Assembly: GCA_000989765.1 (NCBI GenBank)
Contig: LBOW01000004.1
Span: 1-51,062, forward strand
Origin: Candidatus Woesebacteria bacterium GW2011_GWB1_33_22
GTDB lineage: Bacteria; Patescibacteriota; Microgenomatia; UBA8517
Direction of reading: 5' to 3'
Length of the DNA stretch: 51,062 bases
A program made the translations under genes and the position numbers. The first letter of the stretch is position 1. Each line of letters opens with the position of its first letter. This document shows, in pieces, positions 7,509 to 15,032 of this stretch. The notes beneath the pieces are model-generated. The model was not told the DNA's origin and searched no databases. It saw only the letters and a list, made by a program, of their open reading frames with translations.

Positions 7509-7733
7509 GATTATATTTTACTCTAAATAATATGTATTATGAAAAAGTCAATTAATGAAGAGGAATAACAATTTTTTAAAGCTCGAGTATCGTTAACTCA
7601 TACAATTAATACTATATAGTTACAGTATCAGATACCATATAAGTTTATATACTTTTGAGGCTAAACTTACAACCAATTTTAATGGTACTTATATAGTATT
7701 GATTTAACCACAATTTTATTGAGATGATATCAA
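7509..7733. other. AT-rich intergenic region with inverted repeats
   Basis: 225 bp with no gene seen. It contains an 11-bp inverted repeat AATACTATATA (7608-7618) / TATATAGTATT (7690-7700) enclosing a smaller palindrome GTATC-A-GATAC (7625-7635). The promoter of the 6744 gene lies at its left edge. It could hold operators for the adjacent XRE regulator or a replication origin for the element; neither is shown. Confidence 0.4.
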
Positions 7734-7949
7734 TTATCTGAAATGAAATAATTCTTTTATGTGAAGTTTAAGTTCTCTCGCTATTTTAAAGATAAGATAT
7801 ATTGAGGTATCAGTAACACCTCTTTCTATATTGCTAATAGTAGCAGTTTGGACACCGATACTAGAGGCTAATTGCTCCTGTGATATACCTTGAGCTTTTC
7901 TGAGCCGTTTGATTTTAGTGCCCAACTGTTTATTTATTTTAAATCCCAC
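7734..7949 (-). CDS. XRE/Cro-type helix-turn-helix regulator
   Basis: 71 residues, GTG start. Almost the whole protein is one HTH_3 domain: KIKRLRKAQGISQEQLA, then the recognition helix TATISNIERG, and helices 4-5 (YLIFKIARELKLHI). Single-domain regulators of this size usually repress element functions as dimers. It is divergently oriented to the secreted-protein operon starting at 8055, with a 105-bp shared control region that contains an inverted repeat CTAGA...TCTAG (7989-8005). Confidence 0.85.
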   Translation of the reverse strand: MGFKINKQLGTKIKRLRKAQGISQEQLASSIGVQTATISNIERGVTDTSIYLIFKIARELKLHIKELFHFR

Positions 7950-8028
7950 AATTGAAGATTAATCAATCACAAAGTAAGTCTCTATACGCTAGATTTTATG
8001 TCTAGCCACAAGTTTATATTTAAAGTAG

Positions 8029-8037
8029 TGCTATAAT
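8029..8037 (+). promoter_or_regulatory. Extended -10 promoter of the secreted-protein operon
   Basis: TGCTATAAT, 17 bases before the ATG at 8055. No good -35 is seen. The inverted repeat CTAGA/TCTAG at 7989-8005, about 25 bp upstream, is a possible operator for the divergent XRE protein. Confidence 0.55.
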
Positions 8038-8054
8038 ATTTCTATCATCATAAA

Positions 8055-8537
8055 ATGGTCAAATATATATTGTTATCAATGTTATCAATTGGAGTTTTCG
8101 TAGCCATGCAATTTATATTAAGGATTTATTTCCCCGATGTTTCTTCTTATTCTGCTTCTAGTTCAAATGAGAACTCAACTATAATCTCCCCGACTACACC
8201 AACTTTCACTTCAGATCCAGACCCAATAATAACCTGTACAACCAGTGTTTCAAACTGTAAAGGTCAAACCTTGATTACGAGAAAAAGCGATTGCTCGAAA
8301 TCCATTTGTTGCGGACTACTGTATAGTGAGTGGAGACTTTTTCCTGACATAAGCTCGTGCCAACATCAACAGCTTATCGAACAACAAGCCACAAGAGTTC
8401 AGCCAATTCCCTATAGAGCACCTTCACAATATATACCATATGTGCCATCAAACCCAATACCTGAAACTCGAATCAATTTAGACCCAAACAGTTCACAATC
8501 ATATCCAGATTATCTTCATATCGATTTAAGCCCTTGA
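8055..8537 (+). CDS. Secreted or membrane-anchored Cys-containing protein
   Basis: 160 residues. An N-terminal hydrophobic helix (about 4-25) is followed by a Ser/Thr/Pro-rich linker, a compact segment with seven cysteines (C-T-T-S-V-S-N-C, CSKSICC, SSCQ) and a Pro-rich tail. The Cys pattern suggests a disulfide-bonded extracellular mini-domain. There is no family match that I recognise. It is first in a five-gene plus-strand run under the 8029 promoter. Confidence 0.6.
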   Translation: MVKYILLSMLSIGVFVAMQFILRIYFPDVSSYSASSSNENSTIISPTTPTFTSDPDPIITCTTSVSNCKGQTLITRKSDCSKSICCGLLYSEWRLFPDISSCQHQQLIEQQATRVQPIPYRAPSQYIPYVPSNPIPETRINLDPNSSQSYPDYLHIDLSP

Positions 8538-8576
8538 TGATAAATACATATGTTAAAAAATACTAATTCGAAATAA

Positions 8577-9416
8577 ATGGAAATAATTAATAACAAGTCA
8601 AACAAAGGACATGGAAGAAACTGGCTGGTTATCAGTTTAATTTCATTATTGCTATTAATTGCTGGTGCATTATTAATAAGTTTAGAAGTTGGAACAATTA
8701 ATGGTCGCCCACCTCATTGGATAATGATTCCATCAATTATTTCGCTTGCTTCATTCATTATTTTTCTGATTGTTTGGTTAATAGTTAAGTTAAAAAAGTG
8801 GGCAGTATTACCAATTATCTGTTTAATGCTACTAGTTATTAGTATTTATTATATAGCCCAAAAAGAATTAACTAAACTTGACGGTGGCAACAATAATAAT
8901 AACCTATCTGAAACATTTACACCGACCACCTCTTCGACTTGGAATCGTTTTTATTCAACAATAGGAAATTTTAATATTGAATTTCCCTGTGTAGCTAAAA
9001 CGATGGAGACGAACACTAGTAAAATGGATAATGGTTCCGATATGACGAATACAACTTATGCGTGTATGGGTATTACGGGTTCATATATAGTCAGAGCTGT
9101 TTCTTTCCCAACCGAACCTAACATTCTAGATTCTGCAAAAGAACAAGGATTTCTTGAGCAAATGCTTCAAGCATACATAAGTGCTATGGGTAAAAATAAT
9201 CAACTTGAATCATCTTCATTTTCAGAGTTTAAGGATCATCAGAGTATTGATTTTCTAATATATGACACAAATAAAGAATCTTATACTAAGGGTAAGTTGT
9301 TTTACATACAGACATCAAACATAACATCTTTTTTTGGGCTGTCGGCTACATCAGTTGCTATTGACGACATAGATTTAAACTACTTTATAAATTCATTTCA
9401 GATAACAAACAAATGA
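8577..9416 (+). CDS. Three-helix membrane protein with exported beta domain
   Basis: 279 residues. There are three hydrophobic helices (about 15-37, 50-70, 76-95), then an Asn-rich linker and an exported domain of about 170 residues. Its pattern (NIEFPCVAKTME..., then ...YFINSFQI at the C-terminus) resembles small PsbP/DUF1795-like secreted domains, weakly. Two Cys (CVA, ACMG) could form a disulfide. The stop overlaps the start of the next gene by 4 bases. Confidence 0.6.
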   Translation: MEIINNKSNKGHGRNWLVISLISLLLLIAGALLISLEVGTINGRPPHWIMIPSIISLASFIIFLIVWLIVKLKKWAVLPIICLMLLVISIYYIAQKELTKLDGGNNNNNLSETFTPTTSSTWNRFYSTIGNFNIEFPCVAKTMETNTSKMDNGSDMTNTTYACMGITGSYIVRAVSFPTEPNILDSAKEQGFLEQMLQAYISAMGKNNQLESSSFSEFKDHQSIDFLIYDTNKESYTKGKLFYIQTSNITSFFGLSATSVAIDDIDLNYFINSFQITNK

Positions 9417-9961
9417 ATCATAAAATTAATATAACAACTGAGACTGATAAAACAGTTGAAAACAATTCGGACAAACTAAGTAATTTAAGTTGGATTTTAA
9501 AATTTATTGGTAAAAGTTTATTAATATTAATAGTTTTATTAGTTTTAAAAACCTTGGATTTTTCGTGGATAAAAGGTGAAGTCGTTGGATATAAAAAAAT
9601 GTGTATTGATTGGAGTAATCATGATGATTGTTTATTATATACGGCTGTGAATACAAAAGAGACATTCAAGGTATATGCAAGTAACCAGACTGTTTTTGAA
9701 TTAAGTGAATATGGAACAGATAAATATACTAAATGCACAGTTGTAGACAATAAAAACTGGGAATGTACATATGACGATGAATCAGCAAGATTCGGTTTCG
9801 CCAGAGGAAAGTACTTTTATCGAGGAATCGAATCTGATTATTCTTTAATTTATAAAGCAGTTCAAGAATATGTTGGTCTATCGAGATTTGAATGGTTAAT
9901 TCAAAAAAATATAGACAGTGGATGTATTCCTATAGACCCGTTATGCTATTTATTACAATAA
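9413..9961 (+). CDS. Single-pass membrane protein with exported Cys-rich domain
   Basis: 182 residues. A short Asn/Thr-rich cytoplasmic start is followed by one transmembrane helix (about 33-50) and then an exported domain with seven Cys, including CIDWSNHDDC and CIPIDPLC. Coupled by an ATGA overlap to the preceding gene. No family recognised. The same helix-plus-Cys-domain design recurs in its neighbours. Confidence 0.6.
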   Translation: MNHKINITTETDKTVENNSDKLSNLSWILKFIGKSLLILIVLLVLKTLDFSWIKGEVVGYKKMCIDWSNHDDCLLYTAVNTKETFKVYASNQTVFELSEYGTDKYTKCTVVDNKNWECTYDDESARFGFARGKYFYRGIESDYSLIYKAVQEYVGLSRFEWLIQKNIDSGCIPIDPLCYLLQ

Positions 9962-9968
9962 TTTGCTT

Positions 9969-10280
9969 ATGAAAATACTTAATAAGAAAGCAACAGTTTT
10001 GACATTTTTAGTTATATGTATAGTTATTTTTTATTTTGTTAATAAGTTCGAATCTTGGAATTTACTCATTTGCAAAGATCCAATTCTAGTAACTGGAACC
10101 TTACATTGTCAACAAAATGAATATGAATTAAAAGGTTATAAATCACAAGCAAGTTGTATGGAAAAAGGAATAGAATTATCAAAGGGGAAAGATTTTGAAT
10201 GTGGTAAAAATTGCCATGAAAATAACGAAGGATTTAATGTCTGTGACGAAATTTGTAATAAGTACAGAGGGTGTAATTAG
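9969..10280 (+). CDS. Small secreted Cys-rich protein
   Basis: 103 residues. I prefer the ATG at 9969 over an in-frame TTG two codons earlier. An N-terminal signal or anchor helix (about 10-27) is followed by a short domain with nine Cys, ending CGKNCHENNEGFNVCDEIC. Spacing suggests a disulfide-rich knot. No family recognised. Confidence 0.55.
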   Translation: MKILNKKATVLTFLVICIVIFYFVNKFESWNLLICKDPILVTGTLHCQQNEYELKGYKSQASCMEKGIELSKGKDFECGKNCHENNEGFNVCDEICNKYRGCN

Positions 10281-10293
10281 TATATGCAACAAA

Positions 10294-11853
10294 ATGAAAC
10301 TGTTTCATAAATTCAATTTTACTAGTGAAAAAAGGAGAACTACTCTCGAAAAATCAAGTTTGATTATATGGTTAGCCTCCTTATTTATCCTGTCAGGCTT
10401 AGTTTTACTTGCACAGGTTTTTAAAATTACTTCTACATGGTTTGTAATAGTTGGAATTATTTCATTTTTTATTTTTCTTGCCTCCCTCGTTATTTGGCTA
10501 ATATTGAAATTAGTAAAATATCCGAAATTCAATTTATTCTTCTGGTTAGGTAGTTTACTTATGTTTATTGTTAGTTACATATTTCTTCATATATGGACTT
10601 TTAATATGTCAGAAGTAAATCATGCCTATCTTGTATTATTCAACTTCTTAGTTTTAGTGTTATTTATTACATCTTTTGTTGTTTGGCTTTTAACGATTCT
10701 TAAACAAAAAGGATTTGATCTTATAAAATTATTAGGTAATTTGTTTGGTATTTTATGTTCATTAATTAGAAAATTATTCAAAAAACCTTTACAACCTTTA
10801 TCTGTTATAGGAACAATTTTATTGATTGTTTACATCGGATATCTCAATATTAGACTTACAAACATAGAAAAACATTTTGGAGGACGGAATCTTCTCAAGT
10901 GTTCTCTTGACAATATTCAAAAGGATATGGATAAAAATGTAGTTCGTATTGAAGGAAATTTAAGTGAAGGATCAGGTTTTGCTATAAACGAGAATCAAAT
11001 ATTCACTAATTTCCATGTAATTGAAGGCGAGACCTCACCTAAAATAATATTTTCTAATGGAAACATCGGAACACCAACAAAAATTGTTGGAAATAAAGAA
11101 AAAGACATGGCTATATTAACACTACTAAATCACAACCTTACACCGCTTCCCTTTTTTGGTTATTTAGGTACAGCAAAAGAACCCCTAAACATGGTTTTTG
11201 GCGAACCTCTATATGCAGTAGGTTATGCAATGGGGTCTGATCTCAAGGGCGGAGTTACAATAAATAGTGGTTCATATAATGGGGAAAGATATCAGAAAGC
11301 AAACGATATCAACTATATTCAGACAGGTGCATCGCTTGTTGGAGGCATGAGTGGGGGTCCTCTAATTAATTCTTGTGGACAGGTAATTGGTGCAAATACA
11401 TACGGAGTTGCTGGGCTTTCTATGTTTATTGATATTAGTTCAATTCAAAATTCGATAGGAGAACTTTCCGATAAAGATATATCAAAAATCAAAGTCGATA
11501 CTTCAAATCCTCTAGGCATTGTCAATGCATTTTATACATATATTGGTGCAAGAGATTTAAAAAAAGCATATGATTTAATTGATTCTAAAAGACTTGACGG
11601 ACAAACATTTGAAGAATGGTCTCAAGGATATGCAACAACACTTCAAGTAATGTTGCTTTCTGCGAATGTCGACTCAATTAATAATAATAAAATTAATATA
11701 AAATTAGAATCGCAGGATTGGGTAGATGGTTCAATAGTGTTCAAATATTTTGAAGGCTATTGGATAATTGATGATAATCTCAAATTAAAAGATGTTAGTA
11801 TCAAATCTATTGAAAATCCTGATTATCATTTTTTTTATAATGAAACAATTTAA
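10294..11853 (+). CDS. Multi-pass membrane protein with HtrA-like serine protease domain
   Basis: 519 residues from the ATG at 10294; an earlier start at 10195 would overlap the previous gene by 86 bases. Five or six transmembrane helices fill residues 20-185. They are followed by a trypsin-like protease domain with the full triad: His in TNFHVIEG (about 240), Asp in KDMAIL (about 271), Ser in GMSGGPL (about 352). An NTF2-like or peptide-binding tail of about 110 residues follows; no PDZ domain is seen. HtrA/DegP relatives degrade or cleave exported proteins. Its place after three exported Cys-rich proteins suggests they are substrates or partners (inference). Confidence 0.8.
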   Translation: MKLFHKFNFTSEKRRTTLEKSSLIIWLASLFILSGLVLLAQVFKITSTWFVIVGIISFFIFLASLVIWLILKLVKYPKFNLFFWLGSLLMFIVSYIFLHIWTFNMSEVNHAYLVLFNFLVLVLFITSFVVWLLTILKQKGFDLIKLLGNLFGILCSLIRKLFKKPLQPLSVIGTILLIVYIGYLNIRLTNIEKHFGGRNLLKCSLDNIQKDMDKNVVRIEGNLSEGSGFAINENQIFTNFHVIEGETSPKIIFSNGNIGTPTKIVGNKEKDMAILTLLNHNLTPLPFFGYLGTAKEPLNMVFGEPLYAVGYAMGSDLKGGVTINSGSYNGERYQKANDINYIQTGASLVGGMSGGPLINSCGQVIGANTYGVAGLSMFIDISSIQNSIGELSDKDISKIKVDTSNPLGIVNAFYTYIGARDLKKAYDLIDSKRLDGQTFEEWSQGYATTLQVMLLSANVDSINNNKINIKLESQDWVDGSIVFKYFEGYWIIDDNLKLKDVSIKSIENPDYHFFYNETI

Positions 11854-11947
11854 CTTCCTACTTCAGTTCGGACTTAAATAATATTTCATCCCCGCAGCAC
11901 CTGTTAGACACTCCCTGAGCACATTCGCTATTTATTGAGGATCAACT
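11854..11947. other. Short intergenic stretch
   Basis: 94 bp between the protease gene and the convergent tyrosine recombinase. A patch at 11890-11930 is more GC-rich than its surroundings. No clear hairpin, terminator or repeat was found. Confidence 0.3.
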
Positions 11948-12493
11948 TTATATCTCTAAAACTTTTCTTAAATCAGCCTGTGTGTAATGATAATAAAGTG
12001 AGGTAGACGATAAACTAGTATGACCCACAAATCTTTGAACCTGAGGTAAAACTGCACCTTTGTTTAATTTATCCGTTATGAAGTGATGACGAAAGCTATG
12101 AGGTCTAATATTTTTGTTTATTCCAGAAGCAGTAACACGTCTCTTTAAGGCAAAATATGCTGATAATCTACTCATTGGCTTGTCTAACCTACCCTTGAAG
12201 ATATAGCCTGTCTTTCTGCCTCCTACGAGCTCAGTTAAAGCCTTTGAGACCCTATCTGTTACAGGCACGATTCTATCCTGTTTGTTCTTTGTATTTCTTA
12301 ATGTTAAAAACTTTTCATTTGAGTCAAAATCTTCAACTTTTAAATTAGTAACTTCTGAAATTCTTGCTCCACTATCCCAAAGTAATTGAATGATTGTATT
12401 TATAATAAATCTCTGAGAAGGATGACAATTTATAGGAGCATTTAAGATTTTTTCTAGGTCTTTTTCTGTTAGAAATGGGTGTGATTTTACCAT
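11948..12493 (-). CDS. Catalytic-domain-only tyrosine recombinase
   Basis: 181 residues, about 60 percent of a XerC/D or phage integrase. All catalytic positions are present: Arg in GARISE, Lys in the beta-hairpin, HSFRH, VGHTS and Tyr in SLYYHYT. The N-terminal core-binding (SAM-like) domain is missing, leaving only a short lead-in (FLTEKDLEKIL). It may be a simplified recombinase that needs a partner, or a trimmed relic. An 18-bp palindrome lies 50 bp upstream of its start. Confidence 0.85.
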   Translation of the reverse strand: MVKSHPFLTEKDLEKILNAPINCHPSQRFIINTIIQLLWDSGARISEVTNLKVEDFDSNEKFLTLRNTKNKQDRIVPVTDRVSKALTELVGGRKTGYIFKGRLDKPMSRLSAYFALKRRVTASGINKNIRPHSFRHHFITDKLNKGAVLPQVQRFVGHTSLSSTSLYYHYTQADLRKVLEI

Positions 12494-12545
12494 TTTCGTT
12501 ATCCTATAACTGTTAAATTTATTGTTTTGTGCCTAAAGTATATTA

Positions 12546-12563
12546 ACATAATAGGTATTATGT
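12546..12563. repeat. 18-bp palindrome upstream of the tyrosine recombinase
   Basis: ACATAATA-GG-TATTATGT, perfect 8-bp arms. It sits in the 201-bp control region between the recombinase and the unknown gene at 12695. It could be an operator or a recombinase core site. Confidence 0.45.
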
Positions 12564-12608
12564 ATATAATAGGCTTAACAACATACATTGTCAATATGAG
12601 TATCTTTT

Positions 12609-12716
12609 TTAGGGTATTTCGTTAATAAATTCTAGGGTTCTTACTTCTTCAGTAGGCACAATATGCATTTTAGTAAGCTTTTTATCTAAAACAATTATGG
12701 TTTTCTCAATTTCCAA
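12609..12716 (-). CDS. Possible 35-residue ORF
   Basis: A TTG-started frame (MEIEKTIIVLDKK... ending EFINEIP) overlaps the end of the upstream gene by 22 bases and looks coding in composition. Without a ribosome site or homologue it remains weak. Starting at the internal ATG would leave only 19 residues. Confidence 0.25.
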   Translation of the reverse strand: MEIEKTIIVLDKKLTKMHIVPTEEVRTLEFINEIP

Positions 12717-13342
12717 ATACTTTTTGCATATATTTTTAATAAAAGTTTATAAATCTCATTATGAATGATAATTAAATATCCTTTCATATTAATTTTTTTA
12801 GGTGGAATTAGAAAAGTTAAGCCCCTACTACCTGTTCTAATTCTTGAATAATAATTAATACCCCTAGCATCCTTAAAAGTAATAAAAAACTTATCCTGAG
12901 GTCGTTTATGTTCTTCTCTTGGATCAATTGAAAATTTCATAAATTCACTCAAATCTTTATTAATTTCTCCATTACTATAAGAATTTGCAACGAGAACTTT
13001 CTTCTCACCTCTTTCAATAACATTTACACCTTTAATCAAAAATTCAAATTCATGAATCTTTTGGTCTTTTAAATAAACATGTAAAATCTTTTCAATTTTA
13101 ATGTTATATGCCGATCCGTTTCCAATATTTTTAATTAAATATTCTAAATCACCAAGCGTTTTTCCTGTTGGTTTAATTACAAGTAGAGGAAGGGTTGATA
13201 ATTCATTAGCTTCACTTGTTCTTTTATTACTTAAAAAACCAGCAATCGCAGTAAGAGATAATAATATTAGCGTTATTAAGTTGATAGAAGAATCAGGTAA
13301 GGAAATAGAAGATAGTCTTAGAAGATAGTTCCAGATTTCCAT
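12695..13342 (-). CDS. Membrane-anchored hypothetical protein
   Basis: 215 residues from the ATG at 13342. This start is chosen because TATAAT on the minus strand (13349-13354) ends six bases before it; the longer TTG-started frame would include the promoter. There is an N-terminal transmembrane helix (about 20-37), then a beta-rich soluble domain (KPTGKTLGDLEYLIKNIGNG, a pattern like bacterial membrane-tethered beta-sandwich domains), and an amphipathic basic C-terminus. Function unknown. Confidence 0.65.
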   Translation of the reverse strand: MEIWNYLLRLSSISLPDSSINLITLILLSLTAIAGFLSNKRTSEANELSTLPLLVIKPTGKTLGDLEYLIKNIGNGSAYNIKIEKILHVYLKDQKIHEFEFLIKGVNVIERGEKKVLVANSYSNGEINKDLSEFMKFSIDPREEHKRPQDKFFITFKDARGINYYSRIRTGSRGLTFLIPPKKINMKGYLIIIHNEIYKLLLKIYAKSIWKLRKP

Positions 13343-13391
13343 AGGTTGATTATACTTCTTTCTAATCAAAAATAAAAAAGTGTAGAATAAT

Positions 13392-13421
13392 TTGAATTCT
13401 AGAATCTATTTAAGCTATACT
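13392..13421 (+). promoter_or_regulatory. Promoter of the 13429 gene
   Basis: TTGAAT (13392-13397), 18-bp spacer, TATACT (13416-13421); the ATG follows after 7 bases, so the transcript should be leaderless. Confidence 0.55.
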
Positions 13422-13428
13422 ACTAACA

Positions 13429-13848
13429 ATGAATAACAAAACGCAAGACAATGACGACATGCGAGACACTCTTCATCCAGTATTTTCAATAAGTGAAATA
13501 AAAAGTGTCAAAGAAATCTCTGAAGAGTATTACAAAGATTATAGGGAATATTGGGATAGCACTTTAGACTCTATTCATAAAATGACTAATAAGTTAAAAA
13601 CAGACAAAAAATATAAGATCAACGAGGAGGAAAATGAAATCCTTAAAAAAAGATTTGAATTATCTTGTAATTGGGAACATAAACAGAAAGAAATTTCATA
13701 TATGATTGAGACAAATATAAACTTTCTCAATGGTAAAACCAAAGGCTCTCTGTACGACATAGTGTGTAATGCAATTTACCCAGATTTTACAACCTCTAAA
13801 GAAATAGATAAAAGAGTTAATGACTGGTTAAAAGGGCAACTTCTTTAG
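13429..13848 (+). CDS. Hypothetical charged helical protein
   Basis: 139 residues, almost entirely charged alpha-helix, two Cys (CNWEH, VCNA), no signal and no membrane segment. Divergent to the 12695 gene with an 86-bp spacer that carries a -10 for each direction. No domain recognised. Confidence 0.6.
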   Translation: MNNKTQDNDDMRDTLHPVFSISEIKSVKEISEEYYKDYREYWDSTLDSIHKMTNKLKTDKKYKINEEENEILKKRFELSCNWEHKQKEISYMIETNINFLNGKTKGSLYDIVCNAIYPDFTTSKEIDKRVNDWLKGQLL

Positions 13849-14064
13849 ATGTATCTAATTTGGAGAATCTAGATACTCTTGAAGGAGCAATGCGAGTTTC
13901 ATATTTATTTCTTTTATTTACTCAAACAAATTCTTTTGCTTGTCAGATAGAAATTATAGAATATTTCAAACATTAATCACATATAAATATCGTTGAGATA
14001 AATCTTTCATCAGAAGTTGTTTTCTAGTATAATCATAATCACTATGGAAAGGATCAGTGTGATA

Positions 14065-14085
14065 TTCACCTCCTGAGCCACCCCA
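14065..14085 (+). other. Candidate attachment-site remnant
   Basis: TTCACCTCCTGAGCCACCCC resembles the end of tRNA-His (T-arm 3' strand plus acceptor): CACCTC versus CGCCTC, then AGCCACCCCA versus AGTCACCCCA, with a 3-base insertion. The match is suggestive but short, and serine recombinases need little identity between sites. Confidence 0.25.
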
Positions 14086-14108
14086 TAGTTTGTTGAATTT
14101 ATTCATGA

Positions 14109-14114
14109 TATAAT
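14109..14114 (+). promoter_or_regulatory. obgE -10 element
   Basis: Perfect TATAAT ending 6 bases before the ATG at 14121, so transcription should begin at or next to the start codon (leaderless). Confidence 0.65.
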
Positions 14115-14120
14115 TTAAAT

Positions 14121-15032
14121 ATGCTTCTGGATAAAGTTAATGTTACTTTTAAGGCGGGAGATGGTGGAAATGGCAAAGTTTCTTTCAAGAAAATTGGTCG
14201 TGGCCCTGATGGTGGTAGTGGTGGCAAGGGTGGAGATTTATATGTAGTTACCTCTTCTGATTTAACTCTTCTTAATCAATTTAGTAGGCAAGATTTAGTG
14301 GTTGCTGAACACGGCGTAGATGGTGGAAATAATAACCGACATGGAAAGAAAGGAAATGACATTGAAGTAGTACTACCCGTTGGAACTTCAATTATTAATT
14401 CTGAAACTGGTAAAGAGGTAATTGAGTTAACCGAAATAGATCAAAGAGTAAAACTTCTTAAAGGTGGTAATGGAGGTTGGGGTAATTTTGAGTTCAGAAG
14501 CGCTAGAAACACCACTCCAATGAAGGCGCAATCCGGTTTTCCTGGAGAAACATTAAATGCTACTCTTAATTTAAAATTAATCGCGGATTACGGTTTAATT
14601 GGCTTACCCAATTCTGGTAAAAGTAGTTTACTAAACGAATTAACTGATGCAAAGGCTAAAATTGGAAACTATGCTTTTACTACACTTTCACCAAACCTAG
14701 GTGTGTTTAAAAATAAAATAATTGCAGATATTCCAGGACTAATAGAAGGAGCCGTAGATGGCAAAGGGCTTGGTATTAACTTTTTAAAACACATTGAAAA
14801 GGTCAAGGTATTAATTCATTGTATAGATGCAACTTCTGATAATTACAAACGTGATTATAAAATAGTTAGAGATGAACTTACCAAATATAATTTGGAAATG
14901 TTAAAGAAAAAAGAAATAATTTTACTTACAAAATCTGACTTAGTAAGTGGAAAAAGGAAATTTATGAATTCTATCGGAGTTTCTATTTATGATTTTGAAA
15001 GTATAAAAAACTTAATAAAATTACTTTCTTGA
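14121..15032 (+). CDS. obgE: Obg family GTPase
   Basis: 303 residues, shorter than the 340-430 usual because the variable C-terminal domain is absent. The Gly-rich Obg fold (1-155, repeated GGxGG motifs) precedes a G domain: G1 GLPNSGKSS near 161, G3 DIPGLIEGA, G4 TKSD in place of the usual NKxD, G5 SIG. Obg proteins bind the 50S subunit during assembly and respond to GTP/ppGpp. The 3' end overlaps the convergent peptide-binding protein gene by 12 bp. Confidence 0.95.
   Translation: MLLDKVNVTFKAGDGGNGKVSFKKIGRGPDGGSGGKGGDLYVVTSSDLTLLNQFSRQDLVVAEHGVDGGNNNRHGKKGNDIEVVLPVGTSIINSETGKEVIELTEIDQRVKLLKGGNGGWGNFEFRSARNTTPMKAQSGFPGETLNATLNLKLIADYGLIGLPNSGKSSLLNELTDAKAKIGNYAFTTLSPNLGVFKNKIIADIPGLIEGAVDGKGLGINFLKHIEKVKVLIHCIDATSDNYKRDYKIVRDELTKYNLEMLKKKEIILLTKSDLVSGKRKFMNSIGVSIYDFESIKNLIKLLS

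Larger units (their letters stand above)
1651..14085. mobile_element. Putative integrated element at tRNA-His (boundaries approximate)
   Basis: The left limit is the 3' end of tRNA-His, where the recombinase gene terminates. The right limit is inferred. Just before obgE, AGCCACCCCA at 14076-14085 matches AGTCACCCCA of the tRNA end in 9 of 10 bases and is preceded by a diverged T-arm-like stretch. The content is a serine recombinase, primase-polymerase/helicase, XRE regulator, unknown proteins, a secreted-protein operon and a small tyrosine recombinase. No virion genes are present, so it resembles an integrative plasmid-like element or phage satellite. Two recombinases could also mean two elements side by side. 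Confidence 0.45.
13849..14120. other. Intergenic region, possible right end of the element
   Basis: 272 bp with no supported gene. It holds an inverted repeat GTATCTA (13851-13857) / TAGATAC (13870-13876) without a T-run, the candidate attR-like segment at 14065-14085, and the obgE -10. Confidence 0.35.

Noticed and set aside
13851-13876. Inverted repeat after the 13429 gene as a terminator
   Set aside because: The 7-bp arms have a 12-base loop and no following T-run; too weak to call.
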